DNA of 64,000 nucleotides, taken from the NCBI GenBank assembly GCA_034387635.1, contig JAOANU010000010.1, forward strand, positions 248,001-312,000, in the 5' to 3' direction. The translations under genes were made by a program, and so were the position numbers. Every line of letters begins with the position of its first letter. The first letter of the stretch is position 1. Below the pieces are notes generated by a model. The model did no database searches. It worked only from the letters and a program-made list of their open reading frames with translations, and was not told the DNA's origin. Source of the stretch: Rhodosporidiobolus odoratus. Taxonomy: Eukaryota; Basidiomycota; Microbotryomycetes; Sporidiobolales; Sporidiobolaceae. Shown here piece by piece: positions 35,494-46,347 of this stretch.

Positions 35494-37663
35494 ATGGCGT
35501 CGATACTGGTTTCGGGACCAGACTCACCCCGAGCGAGTACAACGACCTCGGAACCGGCCAACTCAACTTCTCCCCTTCATCTCGCAGTTCCTCCTTCAAC
35601 CACAAGTCAACCAACTAGTGAAGCCATGCATGGACGACCTCGCAGTGCCAGCGCCGCGACCGCCCTCGAGACCACCGTCCTCAACCCCGACAAACCTCCT
35701 CCACTCAACTTTCAATTCAAACTCAAGAACCCTCTCCTCTACCTCGCTTTCCTCATTTTCTGCAACGTAGTCATTCCCTGCGTCCTCTACTACCCATTAA
35801 GGCTCAACACCGACATCACCGACAAGGAACTTATCGGAATTGGAAGTGCCGCTCTTGGGTTGTCGAGTTGTTTCGATGCGCCGTTTAGGATGTGGAGGCG
35901 TACGCTCTTCCTTTCTTCCTGTCTTTTCGGCTGTGACTCATGCTTCTACCTACAGTCACACGCCATCGTGCCAAGTATGGGCCGTTACACTACCCTGCCG
36001 CGCCGGATCCTGCCCACCAGCCAGCTGGAAAAGGTCGACTCATGAAAAACATGCCTAGGAGTTGGTGGCACCTCGGTACGGAGCACATTCTGTAGCTAGG
36101 CTCCCAGCAGCTACCGCCCGCGCGCTAGAGATGGCGACTGACTTGGCCTCGTATCCTTGCCTCCGTCATTTTCATCCTTACCTCCCGCTTTCTACCGTGC
36201 TATCTTCGCTATGTCAGACTTTTTCATGTGGACTTACCAAGCCGGCCTCTTCGTCTTCGCCGTACCCCTCGCCATCGCACCCGCCATCCCGCTCTAGTCC
36301 GTCTCGTTTTCTTCCCTCTTAAGGCCTCAACTCAGACTAACCCGCTCGTCCACCCTCCGTCCCCGCGCAGCAACTTCTTCCTCTTCTCCTTCGCCATGCT
36401 CATCGCTCCCATCGGTATCATCTTCGCCCTCACCCTCAAGAGTTGGCACAACCTTCCCTTCTGGATGAGCAGCGACCCGCCGAGGACAAGTACGAAACCC
36501 GCTGTGTACTACTTCATTGAGGACGTTGGGGCGGTCGACTTCATGCACGGAAGGGAATGGAGGAAGAGGTGTCAGGCTAGGTGAGCAGACTCTTCTCCTC
36601 AGCTTGGCCAGCAGAGTTGAGAAGGTCATGTTATTGCCCGGCTCGAGGGCTGTTGAACACTTGGCGCCTATCTGCCAGGCGCAGTTCCCTGTCGGAAGCG
36701 TTGTCGTACCATACCTCGAGCTGAACGTATCACGCGCTGTCTCCCTCGCTGACCTCCCTCTCTTCTTCGAAGGTATGCCGCCTCGCCGCCCTTCCGCGCT
36801 CTCATGTGGTCCCAGACCTTCTTCTGGACCATCGCCAGTATCATCTTTGTCGGTCTCACGGCCGTAGTCGACTGGATTTCGTCGTACGTTTTCTGGTCCT
36901 CCCGGAGCTGAATCAGATCTTGATGCGTATTGGGTATTCATTCTCTTAGGCTCAACGTCGCTTTCGGTGTCGTCATCTCGCTAATCTTCATGTGGTACGT
37001 ATCCGTTCTCCCGCTCAAGCCTCGCTCCTCATCAACGCAACCCAATCCTCCCGCGACTCGCTAACCACTGCCCCTTCAACCGACAGGGCGATCGTCTTCG
37101 GCATAATCTCCTACATCATGGTCCACTTTGCCTTGAAGAAAGAACTAGCCTGGTGGCGTTCCGAATACGCCGGTCTAGTCGCAGAACACCATGCTGCTCC
37201 TCCTCTCATCACGAGGCCTTCCACACCTTCAGCCGGGGCGACTCTCTCCCCTCCAGGAGTAGATGCAGGACAGGAGGGCGGAGTCAGCGAGGATGGCGCT
37301 GGGGAAAATGTGAGCGAGAAAGGTGAATTTCTCGGGGAGAAGGGGTTGTCGAAACCGGGCAAAGTTGCTCAAGGAAGGCACAGGGGATGGTCGATTCACG
37401 CCAAACTCGCTCCTACTCCGGAACCATCTCTCCGTTCAGGCCCAGCTTCGAGCGAGGGAGACGTCCCGCCTTCGACTTTGTCACCCGAGATGGTTCAGGT
37501 TAGGGATTCGGCGGGGAGGGTGGTTGCTGTTGATAGTGGACCGGGCGGGGTGGGGGTGCCGAAGATGAGTGCAGCAGGAGATGCGCGAGGCTTGGTTAGG
37601 CCGGAAAGAGGGGTGGATTTCGCTGAGGCTGGGAGAGAGGGGACGAATGGGTCGCCGGTTTGA
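35494..37663 (+). CDS. Fungal multipass membrane protein of unknown function
   Basis: Exon 1 begins MASILVSGPDSPRASTTTSE, a Ser/Thr/Pro-rich cytosolic part, and reaches a first helix, LLYLAFLIFCNVVIPCVLYY, then ELIGIGSAALGLSSCFDAPF. Later exons add FFMWTYQAGLFVFAVPLAIA, NFFLFSFAMLIAPIGIIFAL, QTFFWTIASIIFVGLTAVVD, LNVAFGVVISLIFMW and IVFGIISYIMVHFALKKELA. A hydrophilic block with KPAVYYFIEDVGAVDFMHGR lies between helices. This makes about six helices and a long Ser/Pro/Gly-rich cytosolic C-terminus. It looks like a conserved fungal membrane family, but I cannot name it. Introns 2 and 3 were placed by eye and exon limits at 36040-36220 are weak. Confidence 0.65.
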
Positions 37664-38001
37664 ACGGTCCTTCCCTCTCCCCTTCTTGTCCTGCCTTCGA
37701 GATGGGCATGTCGGACCTCGCTTACACATAGGACACGTTTTGTTTGTACCCGTACCATAGCCAGCAGCAGTAGACCTTTTTTGCCTTTCTTTCGTACTTC
37801 TCGTCGTTTAATTGTAACTTGGCGCTCCTTGTTGAAGCCCTTGTCATTACTACATCGTACACTCCGCTTGTGCGCATGGCCGTGTATGAGAACGCTTTGC
37901 AAACCCAGGAAGAATGATATAGCGACAAGATTATAGTGGTAGACACAAGGGGGCAAAACGACAACTATGAACAGTCCCTCCTCCCCGCCCTGCCTCCCCA
38001 C
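37664..38001. other. Intergenic, convergent 3' regions
   Basis: 338 bp between stop codons. It is relatively AT-rich in 37790-37960, fitting two 3' UTRs. Confidence 0.45.
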
Positions 38002-40755
38002 TCACGTCGACGCTGAAGCCGCCTCCTGAGGCGGCTTGCTACACCCATGCCTCGCAGTAACCCTACACTCCCTCTTACAATAAGTCCCCTTACAAGTCGT
38101 ACATACCGGAAAGTTGAACCCTTTGATCCCGCATGCGGCGCAGACGGTCTTGACGCCCACTCCCGAACGACGTTCGAGTTCGAGGAGGAGGGGGTCCATA
38201 CCCGCATCGGCGGCGGGGCGGGCCTCGTCTTCGTCTCTCAGAGCTGTGCGGGAGGGAAGGGTAGAAGTCGAGGATGTGGCGGAGATGTTTCTCTGGTGTC
38301 TGGCCTCGCGACGGGAACGACGATCGGTAGAGGTTTTGCGAGAAGAAGAAGAGGATGGGGAGGACGTGGGATCGCTGAGGAGGAAGGAGCGTTTTGAGCG
38401 AGTCGACTTGGCTGGAGAGGGGGGAGCGCTCGAGTTCGTAGAGAGACCGGATTGAGAATTCCGACGAGGGAGGGAGGGAGGGCAAAGATAGGTTGTTGTT
38501 GAGATGGGTGGAGAAGCGCAGGGGTTGTTGGCGAGTTGAGTGGGCGACGGGCGGATAGTGAGTTCAGACGCGCCGCGCGTGTGAGGGGGCGGAGACGATG
38601 GCGGAGACGAAGACAGGGCCGCTTCCTGCTCCTCCTCCGTCGCATGTTCGTCTTCGTCGACCTCCGCCTCCGCCTCCGCCTCTTCCTCCTCGACTTCCAA
38701 GAACTCGCTCTCGCCCCAATAGCTCACCAACTCCCGCCTCGCTTCTTCATGTCGATCCAACGTAGCTCTCAGTGCGTCGACCGCACTAGAGCTCATCGAT
38801 CGCGTCAGCGACTCCCGACTGTCCTCCACACCAGCCTGGGAAATGGGCGAGATCGGGGGTGAGACGGGCGAAGCCATCGGCGTGCGGTCCTGCGCGTCCA
38901 CGGCAGCGTCTCCATTCGAGGACGACGACGAGATGGACCAGAACCTCGATAGCCAAGATTTGGTCGGAGCCGGAGGGGCGGACTGAGGTACCATTTCCCT
39001 AACCGATTCAACATCAAGAGCTCTCATCTTGCCCTTGTCCATCCTGCTCCATCTCCTCGAAGCTTCATTCTCAAAATCCGGCGGAGTGATGCAGATACTG
39101 GTGAGACTCTCGGGGCGGTGAATACCTCGATTGGGTCGGGAGGAAAGGTAGGTTTGAAGAGGGTTGTGAGAGAAGGAGGAGAGGATGGAGGTGGCGCCGG
39201 TTGTGCGGTAGGAGGTGACTGATTGCGTTGAAGGGTAGCGAGGAAGACGGGGTAGGTAGTGGCTCGAGGCTGAGAAGGGAGAAGCGACGGAAGAGGAAGG
39301 GAAGGGGGAGTTGGGTGCGGTCGAGGGACCGGTCGAAGTGGGCGACTGTGTGAAGGAGGAGCAGATCACCGTCGCAAGGGCTGGTGGGCGCGACACGGTC
39401 TGTGCTACCTGCAGCTCTGCCGCGACAAGAGGCGGCGTATCCGGAGGCGAAGGATACAGCTGACCATCCGCCAATCTCGTCGCTGGCGATCGCAAGTGCG
39501 CCGAGGCAGACGTGGTGAAAGGGATAGACACCATAAGCCCCGCGGTTCCGTCCGGAGAGCAGCCACTTTGGCCAACCGCGACCTCTTCCTCTTCGTTCCC
39601 CTCACCCTCTTCCTCCGATTCAGCGATGTGAAACTTGGGGGCTGACCCCCCGCCTCGCGCTGAGCGGCGGCCAAAGGATCCAACCACAGTGCTGAAGCTG
39701 CTGCTTAGCTGCTGCTCCGCCTCCCCTCCGCTGATGGCGACCATTCCCGTCGGCTTCTCCGCCCGCGACTCGCGGTCTGCGAAAGAAAGCGTCTCGGTGG
39801 GAGAAACAGAAGGTCGACCCCTCCGCTTACCATGCTTTGCCAACCTCCAAGGCTCTTCGGCCCCGAGGTCTGCGCGTCGCAAGGTATCTAAGCGGTGTTG
39901 AGCTCGCTGAACGAGCTCGTCGGCTTCTTTGATGCCGATTCCACCTTCTGCAGCGTAAGGAGCTGCGAGGCGAAGAATAGAGCTCCAGTGTGCTTCAGCG
40001 GACGCGGATGATTGAAATGTAGACGAGCTGGGGACGGCAGATGACAAGGACGAGGTTGGGGCGTGTAGAGCGAGGATGTATCGAGCGTGGATGGCGATAG
40101 TCAGCTGCAGCTTGGCAGCGTGCGTGAGATGAGCAGGAGAAGGAGAGCCGTCGGTCGTTGCTAGTGTGTTCGGTAAGGAGGGAAGGGCGGAAGCGGCATG
40201 GGTGTACGAGCGGGAAATGGACGAAGGGCGACGTCTCGGCGACGGTCGACCGATAGCGGAGCTGCTTGAGGACGTAGACGAGGAAGAACATGATGCATCG
40301 AGGTGGGCGATAGTGGGGTGCGAGAGTAGGGCTTTTGCCACGGAGAAAGAACGCGACCACAGACAGTCGTTCGGATCGGTATCGGTCACGTTGACCGTGT
40401 CGCCACTGAGGTGTGTGGATTGTCGCAAAGCCAAATCGGCATGGTGATCGGGGCGGACAATGACAGAGAAGCGATGAGATTCGGTGACCTGAAGGCAGAA
40501 GGAAATTGTCAATTCTATCTGTGAACAGGTATAGGAAAGAAGGGTAGCGCTTACGCCGACTACAAGGTCGACAGTTCGCTCGACACTAAAAAATCGGCCT
40601 TCTCCATCGTCCTCGCCTTCGCTTGCACTGCCATATCCGCTTTCCACCTGTGCTTTTCTCCCATTTGGCAGCGGTTTCCTCAGCTCAATCTCGAGGCCGC
40701 GGACGAAGAGCTCAGTAGCACGGAGCGCTGTCGTAGTGTCTCGGATCAGACCCAT
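38002..40755 (-). CDS. Low-complexity protein with a C-terminal MYND-like zinc finger
   Basis: Starts MGLIRDTTTALRATELFVRG, a compact globular N-terminal region, then one 66-nt intron (40489-40554; VVG|VTESHRFSVIV). Residues about 90-320 include YTHAASALPSLPNTL and AKLQLTIAIHARYILALH, possibly a helical domain. The central 500 residues are Ser/Pro/Glu-rich and probably disordered. The C-terminus has the metal-binding pattern CAACGIKGFNFPVC, then CTTCKGTYCKREC and RHGC (C-x2-C-x9-C-x2-C-x4-C-x3-C-x5-H-x-C). This resembles a MYND finger with a shortened last loop. An N-terminal region shared with MIT-type trafficking proteins is conceivable but not shown. Function is unknown. Confidence 0.65.
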   Translation of the reverse strand: MGLIRDTTTALRATELFVRGLEIELRKPLPNGRKAQVESGYGSASEGEDDGEGRFFSVERTVDLVVGVSATLLSYTCSQIELTISFCLQVTESHRFSVIVRPDHHADLALRQSTHLSGDTVNVTDTDPNDCLWSRSFSVAKALLSHPTIAHLDASCSSSSTSSSSSAIGRPSPRRRPSSISRSYTHAASALPSLPNTLATTDGSPSPAHLTHAAKLQLTIAIHARYILALHAPTSSLSSAVPSSSTFQSSASAEAHWSSILRLAAPYAAEGGIGIKEADELVQRAQHRLDTLRRADLGAEEPWRLAKHGKRRGRPSVSPTETLSFADRESRAEKPTGMVAISGGEAEQQLSSSFSTVVGSFGRRSARGGGSAPKFHIAESEEEGEGNEEEEVAVGQSGCSPDGTAGLMVSIPFTTSASAHLRSPATRLADGQLYPSPPDTPPLVAAELQVAQTVSRPPALATVICSSFTQSPTSTGPSTAPNSPFPSSSVASPFSASSHYLPRLPRYPSTQSVTSYRTTGATSILSSFSHNPLQTYLSSRPNRGIHRPESLTSICITPPDFENEASRRWSRMDKGKMRALDVESVREMVPQSAPPAPTKSWLSRFWSISSSSSNGDAAVDAQDRTPMASPVSPPISPISQAGVEDSRESLTRSMSSSAVDALRATLDRHEEARRELVSYWGESEFLEVEEEEAEAEAEVDEDEHATEEEQEAALSSSPPSSPPPHTRGASELTIRPSPTQLANNPCASPPISTTTYLCPPSLPRRNSQSGLSTNSSAPPSPAKSTRSKRSFLLSDPTSSPSSSSSRKTSTDRRSRREARHQRNISATSSTSTLPSRTALRDEDEARPAADAGMDPLLLELERRSGVGVKTVCAACGIKGFNFPVCTTCKGTYCKRECRVTARHGCSKPPQEAASAST

Positions 40756-40925
40756 TGTGCGTGCGGACGAACAGGAAGATTGTCGAGGAGGAAGGACTGG
40801 CGGGCTTGAGTCAGATAAAATCGAAGGCAAGGCGAGCGGTGTTGCGCTGGGTGGCGAAGGGGCGAGTTCCGATGCTCTCGTCAAGAGGCTGCGCACGTGA
40901 GAGGGCCCGTCAGAAGGAGATCGGG

Positions 40926-41339
40926 CTAGAGAGGAGGACAGACAGAGTTGACGGACTTGGCCAGAGTTGCACAAGCGGCACTCGATCCTTTCTCGACGGC
41001 TCTCTCCAGCTTTTCCACGGCTTCTGGCAGACGATGGCTAATCATGTCCATCTGCAGGGCAGTCGTTCAGTATACGATGCGCCCGGCAGCCCTAAGCTTG
41101 ACCGCGAGGTTGTGCCCACGTTCAGCGGCTGTGTAAAGAGATGGACGTCGAGATGCAGAGGAGAGACAAGAGGATCGACTGACCTGAGCATCGTACAGGA
41201 GCTCTCCTACGTCTGCCTCATCCTTCTCTGCGTCCTCTTCCTCGCTGGCTTCATGCGTCGCCGCGGACTTGACAGCAGGTGAATCTTGAACGTTGAGGGA
41301 TGGGGGCGTCGGTGAGGTGTCGAAGAAGGACGCGAGCAT
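40926..41339 (-). CDS. Small acidic protein (about 93 aa), tentative
   Basis: Exon 1 begins MLASFFDTSPTPPSLNVQDS and contains EEEDAEKDEADVGELLYDAQ. A GTCAGT donor follows directly; skipping a 131-nt intron to a CTGCAG acceptor at 41053-41052 continues in phase as MDMISHRLPEAVEKLERAVE and ends in TAG at 40928. The joined protein is acidic at the front and helical at the back, perhaps one TPR-like hairpin. An internal TTACACAG acceptor would give a different reading that runs into a stop. It lies 171 bp upstream of the MYND-like gene on the same strand. It could also be a 5' part of that gene. No family is recognised. Confidence 0.38.
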
Positions 41340-41838
41340 GAGCTATGCAAGCTGTGCAGTGGTTTGTGAGTGTATAGCAGGTAAGGATCACAGAGTATGA
41401 GGATGAGAGAGAGAGAAGCAGCCGTCTCCGGTCACAGGCCGATTCATGATGAGACCCAGCTGCGGCTCCGAAGGCAGCATGTAGATCCAGTCCCGTATAC
41501 TTGCCCACCGGCTAGAGGTCCGATCGAAGCACCAGATGGAGCGCAGGGCAGACACCGCAGAATTGGCGAGGGCAGATGAAAAAGGGAAAAGCGGCGAGGA
41601 GACGACCGTTGCGTCTCCCTGGACAGGCCAGATGCGTGCATGGGTAGGGTTCAGCCGAGTATCCAAGGCAAGTGAATCCATTCCTCAGCACGTCAGAGTC
41701 CCGAGTGGCTACGGGTGACGTTGCTCTTCGAACGCCCTTCTTCCTCTGCCGCTCTACTTTCTGCACGTCGATCGCATCCGGGAACCGGTTTTACCCGCTC
41801 AGTAATAGGCAGGGACCTGCCTGCATAGTGCGTTTGTC
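41340..41838. promoter_or_regulatory. Divergent upstream region
   Basis: 499 bp between the small acidic protein gene and the paraoxonase-like gene. Open frames on both strands here lack features I can support. Confidence 0.4.
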
Positions 41839-43397
41839 ATGCCGTGTGATCGCGCGGCCGTCATATGTGTGGTCATCCCGGTGCGTCCCTATCCGTTCCG
41901 CACCTTGTTCCCGGTACAGACGAGTTGATCGCACCTTTGTAGGCTCTTCTTGCTTTCTTCACGACCACCCGCTTCGTCCGCAACATTCCCTTTCACCTCA
42001 ACCCGCCCAAGTTATCGGCCTCTTTCGCCCATTTCCCTCGTGGCAGCTCCGCTGACTATCAGCCTAGTCCTCTCGAGCACCTCACCGGTCACTCGCCATC
42101 TCGATGGTCGGACAACGAGAGGCTAGCCTTCTGCGAAGACGCTACCTCGCTCATCTCCCAAGGTCGTCCCCTCGTCCTACTCTCGTGCGACCCGGGTCGC
42201 CACCGCTGGAACACCGTGATGGGGCCTTTCGAAGATCCAGACAGCGTGCAAGGCGCGCTGTGGATCATCGATCCCGTGCCGCAAGCGGGCGTCGAGCCAA
42301 AGATCGAAAGGGTCAACCTTGACTGGTCGGCTCTAACGAAGGGCCAGGTGCAGTTCCATCCACTCGGGCTCGAGGTCGTACAGGACTTGGACGCTTCCGA
42401 TGGGGCGAGGCTTCTCGTAGTCAACCATGGCGCAAACGAGTCGACCCTCGAGCTTTTCTCCCTGCTCGCCTTACCAGACTCGCCCTCAGCGTCTCCGGCA
42501 TCCTACATCGCTACGCACCTGCATACCCTCCGCCACCCTTCCTTAGCCGGCGCACCCAACTCCCTCGCCGTTCTTCCTAGCAGTTCTGCCTCCGGACTCC
42601 GTTTCTTCCTCTCGCACGACCACCACTTCAACCGCAGAACGCGTTCGCCATTGCGCAAGGTTGCGAACTTCCTCGAGACCATCTTCTCCCTACCGCTCTC
42701 ACGAGTCGACTACGTCGAGGTCGTGCTACCTCCTACCAACGGGGGCGAGCCCAAAATCAAGGTCGAGACTGTTGCAGACGGAGTCGCCTTTGCAAACGGA
42801 GTGGCGCTCTCGCCAGACGGTGAGACACTGGTCATAGCGTCCACATCGAGGCGCGAGCTGCGCTTCTACGCAGTAGCCCAGGTCGAGCACAACGTCAAGC
42901 CGTCTCTCACCCTGATTCGCATTGTCAGTTTGCCAATGCTGGTGGACAACCTATCCATCCTCCCGTCGAACTTCACTAACAGCCTTGCACCTGCGCATAC
43001 CGTAGAGGCAGAACGCAACTTCGCTGTGCTAGCCACGGGCCACCCTTCCTACCTCGCCCTCCTCTCGGTTGCTCACAAGCTCAATCTCTCTTTCCACCTT
43101 CCGTCTTTCCTCTCACGTCTCCTCGCCTGGCCTGGCATCGACTTCAAATGGCGAGCACAGCACGGCATGAGCTGGACAGTAGCGGTCCAGCACCCTCTTC
43201 CTCCTTCGGCGCCGAAACAAGGGGGATAGCAAGAGTGGGAGACGGTCTTCCAGTCCAACGGTCGGGTCGCCGAGGGTGGCTTTGGAGGCTCTACGACTGC
43301 CATTGCTGGAGAAGAGGGTGGGAGGAAGTGGCTCGTCGTGACTGGGCTTTATGAGGAGGGAGTGAAGATTTTGCGAGAGAAGATTGTGAGCGGGTGA
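41839..43397 (+). CDS. Paraoxonase/SMP-30-like beta-propeller protein with internal in-frame stop
   Basis: Likely calcium-dependent six-bladed propeller esterase or lactonase. Exon 1 starts MPCDRAAVICVVIP and, after a GTGCGT...GTAG intron, continues ALLAFFTTTRFVRNIPF, giving an N-terminal membrane anchor as in paraoxonases. Core motifs: LVLLSCDPGRHRWNTVMGPF, GALWIIDP, FHPLGLEVVQD, LLVVNHGANESTLELF, HHFNRRTRS, GVAFANGVALSPDGETLVIA and LATGHPSYLALL. At 43227-43229 the frame meets TAG after SWTVAVQHPLPPSAPKQGG. The same frame then stays open for 55 codons (QEWETVFQSNGRV, GGFGGSTTAIAG, WLVVTGLYEEGVKILREK) to TGA 43395-43397, and this looks like the family's last blade. So this is either a nonsense allele, a readthrough site, a sequencing error, or an unusual 51-nt intron. 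Confidence 0.72.
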
Positions 43398-43749
43398 CCG
43401 GTGCTTTCCATGGTGTCTCACAGCTGGCAGGGTCAAACGAGGTATGCCGGGCTGTACTGCTGTGCGGAAGCTTGCTGCTGCAGGGGGATCAGTCTGGCTT
43501 GAGGAAATGCCTGTGCGCTACTTTCGCTACATATCTCCCGCCTAATCCCGTCTCAGCTACTTCTGGAGCTAATCTACGATCTGCCCCCCGTATTGATAAC
43601 CGGCCTGATCCCGCCCGCTCGATTCCGCACCTACTTTTTCCTGCTGGTCGAAAACGGGATGTTCAGCCATGAGGTCCTCATGCCGCTTCACCGCCTTCTT
43701 TCTCTTCTTCCGCTCTCTCTCGTCGCACCTCAAACCCGCTACACTCATC
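43398..43749. other. Tandem intergenic region
   Basis: 352 bp. An in-frame ATG at 43669 could extend the next gene by 27 residues (hydrophobic, CRFTAFFLFFRSLSSHL), but nothing else is supported. Confidence 0.4.
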
Positions 43750-44792
43750 ATGACCAACCCATTCAGCCTGTCACCCGCACCCAAGACGAGGAAAAGGGAG
43801 GAGGATAAGGCGGAGCAGCAGCAGCGATCTTGTACGTTGTCCTCGTTACCTTTGCTTGATCACTGGAGCGCAAGCAGCTGAACTTGGTGTCGTTATCAGA
43901 TCGTCCGGCGAAGCTGCACAGGAAGTCTGCCTCGACGACCACTGTCACGAACTCGCCGGATCCGAAGTAAGCACTTTGCTCAGTCTTCGTCTGAAGGCTC
44001 CGATCGCTGAACCTATCCTCTACACCTCATAGACCTACTCGGCCCCCTCTGATCCGCTCCACTTCATCCCTAGTGATCCTGACGGCGGCATTGGACATCG
44101 TGAGTTACCTCGGTCTTTTTCTTTTCTTCTCCATACAAATCCCGCTTGTCTTTCCCTTCTTCGTATCGTATAAACCGTGGAGCTAATTCTGTGTCGTTTA
44201 ACACAGTTCTCGCGCCGCCCGAAGGAGGCTCTTCTCGAAGAGGAAGCGCCGTTTCCGATCGAGGTTGTAAAGGTCAATGAGCGCAGGGTCAGTGGAACGA
44301 GGCGCCTTCCCCAGGTACGGCTTTCGACGGAGTCCTTGCTGTACCCGCGGCGGCGGTACGTATCGAGAGCTAACCCTACTACCACCTCGACAGATGCCCT
44401 CCCTCCTTTCCCTTTCCTCCATGATTCGCCGTTCCTCGATGGACACCTCAACGATCTACGACGTTCCTGCCGCTCTCTCTCCAAGCTACATGCACACAAC
44501 AGCTACCAGCGTCGGCGCTCCAACCCCGAGTCTTATCTCCCCCACCGCCAGCGAATTCTCCGATGCGTCAAGCAACATTATCACTCCCACCTCCGGTATT
44601 TTCGACCTGTCGATTCACCACGGTATGCCAGTACGCGAGAGCTTTGAGACGGCTAGGCTGCCTTACGACGATCCTGACTGCATCGAGGAGGAAGAAACTG
44701 GAGAGTCATCGAAGGGGGGGATTGGGATGATCAAGTCTCCGGTCTTGTATGAGGGACATTGGGGACATGGGCAGGTGGGGATGGCGTTCTGA
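43750..44792 (+). CDS. Ser/Thr-rich protein of unknown function
   Basis: Five exons join in phase: MTNPFSLSPAPKTRKREEDK (basic start); YRPAKLHRKSASTTTVTNSP; KPTRPPLIRSTSSLVILTAA; FSRRPKEALLEEEAPFPIEV; and MPSLLSLSSMIRRSSMDTST, which runs to a C-terminus with EEEETGESSKGGIGMIKSP and ends GHGQVGMAF. The protein (about 240 aa) is rich in Ser, Thr and Pro with RS-S/RRSS patterns that could be kinase sites. It has no signal peptide or membrane helix with this start. No domain is recognised. Consistent splice phases and a sensible stop are the main support. Confidence 0.5.
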
Positions 44793-45056
44793 GCACCTAG
44801 TCTTTCGTGCGTACATAGTCTGTTATGTTGACCTGGTTGTATATATTGGTGTTTTTCCCGAGAGGTTTGTTCTCTCTCGCCGTCGCGCACACCCTGTCAT
44901 CAGTGGTCCGAAGCTTGATCAGCGTCTGGTGATAAATCGACCACCCCAAGCCGGCGAGTCGCTCGGAAGTGGCGCTGAGAAGTCAGTGATGAGACATCTC
45001 GCAAGAGGAAGAAAAGATTCGTCCGCATCAAATCGGATAATCTCGCCGCGCACCCT

Positions 45057-45953
45057 ATGTCCGAAATCTACGCTAGCAAAGTTTCTCTCCAGCTTGGCTT
45101 CCAGTCCTCCCTCTCTATCCCGCAGCTGCTCGACACCCTACAAGTCATGCTTGCGCCATCCTTCATCGACGCTGCTGACCGTCTGCCGCCGTCCCGACCG
45201 GTTCAAGAGGAGAAGGTGAGGACTCTTCGGAGAGAACAGAAGGGTGCGTCGTAGCGCTCCCTCTTTGCATCAGACTATATCGGAGGCTGATCAACGTGTG
45301 TCGGAAACAGACGCACGGGCAGTGTCGTCGGTAAAGCGGAACAGAGTGGTCGGGAGAACACCAGTCCAGGAGGAAAAGGTTGTGGCTGCTTCTCAGTGGT
45401 AGGTTCGGTTTCGCCGCCTCCTCGTGCCGCCAGAACGTTGAATCCAAGCACAGCTGATGTCGCTCGAACGTCGGCAGTCATACTTCGTCACCGAGACCAC
45501 CGTCGCCAACACGATTTTTCCTCGACAGCTTCTTAAGCCTGGTCAGTCTGACTCCCTTCTTTGAGGTGGCTACAAGCTAGCTGGACATCTTCCTAATTGG
45601 CCAGTGGACGACTCGACCACCCAAGCTTGAGCCAGAGTCGTCCGGAGAAGAGGACGAGGTCCCCTTTGACGAGCCAGTCGAAGAAAAGAACCGCGAAGCC
45701 ACCCGAGTAAGCTCTTCTACGGTGTCCTCCTTCTAGCCCCTATACCTCAGCCGCTGATTAGGCCAAGCCGAGGGGCTAAGGGAGGTCAAAGTTGGAAAGT
45801 ACTGATGCATCTTTCGCCTTGCAGTTCCCTATTCTGGTTTCTCTACTTCGTCCATCCTCTTCGTCGTGGTCGTCGGCTTCTTCGACATCCTTTGACGCGG
45901 AGTACGAGGACTCAATACCCCTGAGTGACTTTGTGAGGCACCCTTCGCAGTAG
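45057..45953 (+). CDS. Small protein of unknown function, tentative
   Basis: A phase-consistent five-exon model: MSEIYASKVSLQLGFQSSLS with IPQLLDTLQVMLAPSFIDAA and ending RREQK|D; ARAVSSVKRNRVVGRTPVQE; HTSSPRPPSPTRFFLDSFLS; WTTRPPKLEPESSGEEDEVP; and FPILVSLLRPSSSSWSSASS, ending FVRHPSQ. It is Ser/Pro/Glu-rich after a short helical start. Donors are GTGCGT, GTAGGT, GTCAGT and GTAAGC. No family is recognised. Upstream exons or a different start cannot be excluded. Confidence 0.42.
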
Positions 45954-46347
45954 TATGCAGCGTGAATAGGTAGAGGAAAACACGCCGCCGCCGTTCGGCT
46001 GATTTACGTCGCGAGCCGGCCATGCGACGCGACAAGCTCTTGCACCCGTCGCGTCCTACAGTCTCTGTGTCATCGCTTGACGGCGTATACAAAGAGAGAA
46101 CAGGGGCGCTCGTGAGCAAAGCACTTCGACAAATTTCGCGCCACAGAGCGTACGCTGCACAAGCATACCCAGGGCTCCGAAGCGTGACTGAATGCATTGC
46201 TAAGCCCAAGCACATACGAAACTAACAAGAGGGAAAGCCAAACAGGCCGAACATAAAAAAGCCAACATATAGATATCCCCGAGACTGCCAGCCCGTCTCG
46301 TCTAATCCTCCCCCCCCCCCGCCCCCCCCCTTCCATAAAATCGAGTC
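45954..46347. other. Intergenic, convergent 3' regions with a C-tract
   Basis: 394 bp between stop codons. It contains a long C-run described separately. No gene is supported. Confidence 0.45.
46310..46330. repeat. C-tract (11 C, G, 9 C) just 3' of the sugar transporter stop
   Basis: Plus-strand bases 46310-46320 are C, 46321 is G, and 46322-46330 are C. On the minus strand, which is the sense strand of the transporter mRNA, this is two long G-runs 18 bp after the stop codon. Such runs are also prone to sequencing length errors. Confidence 0.9.

Noticed and set aside
43179..43229. 51-nt intron as the explanation for the in-frame TAG
   Set aside because: Kept only as an alternative: the acceptor is preceded by a G-run rather than pyrimidines, there is no good branch point, and the segment itself looks like conserved coding sequence.
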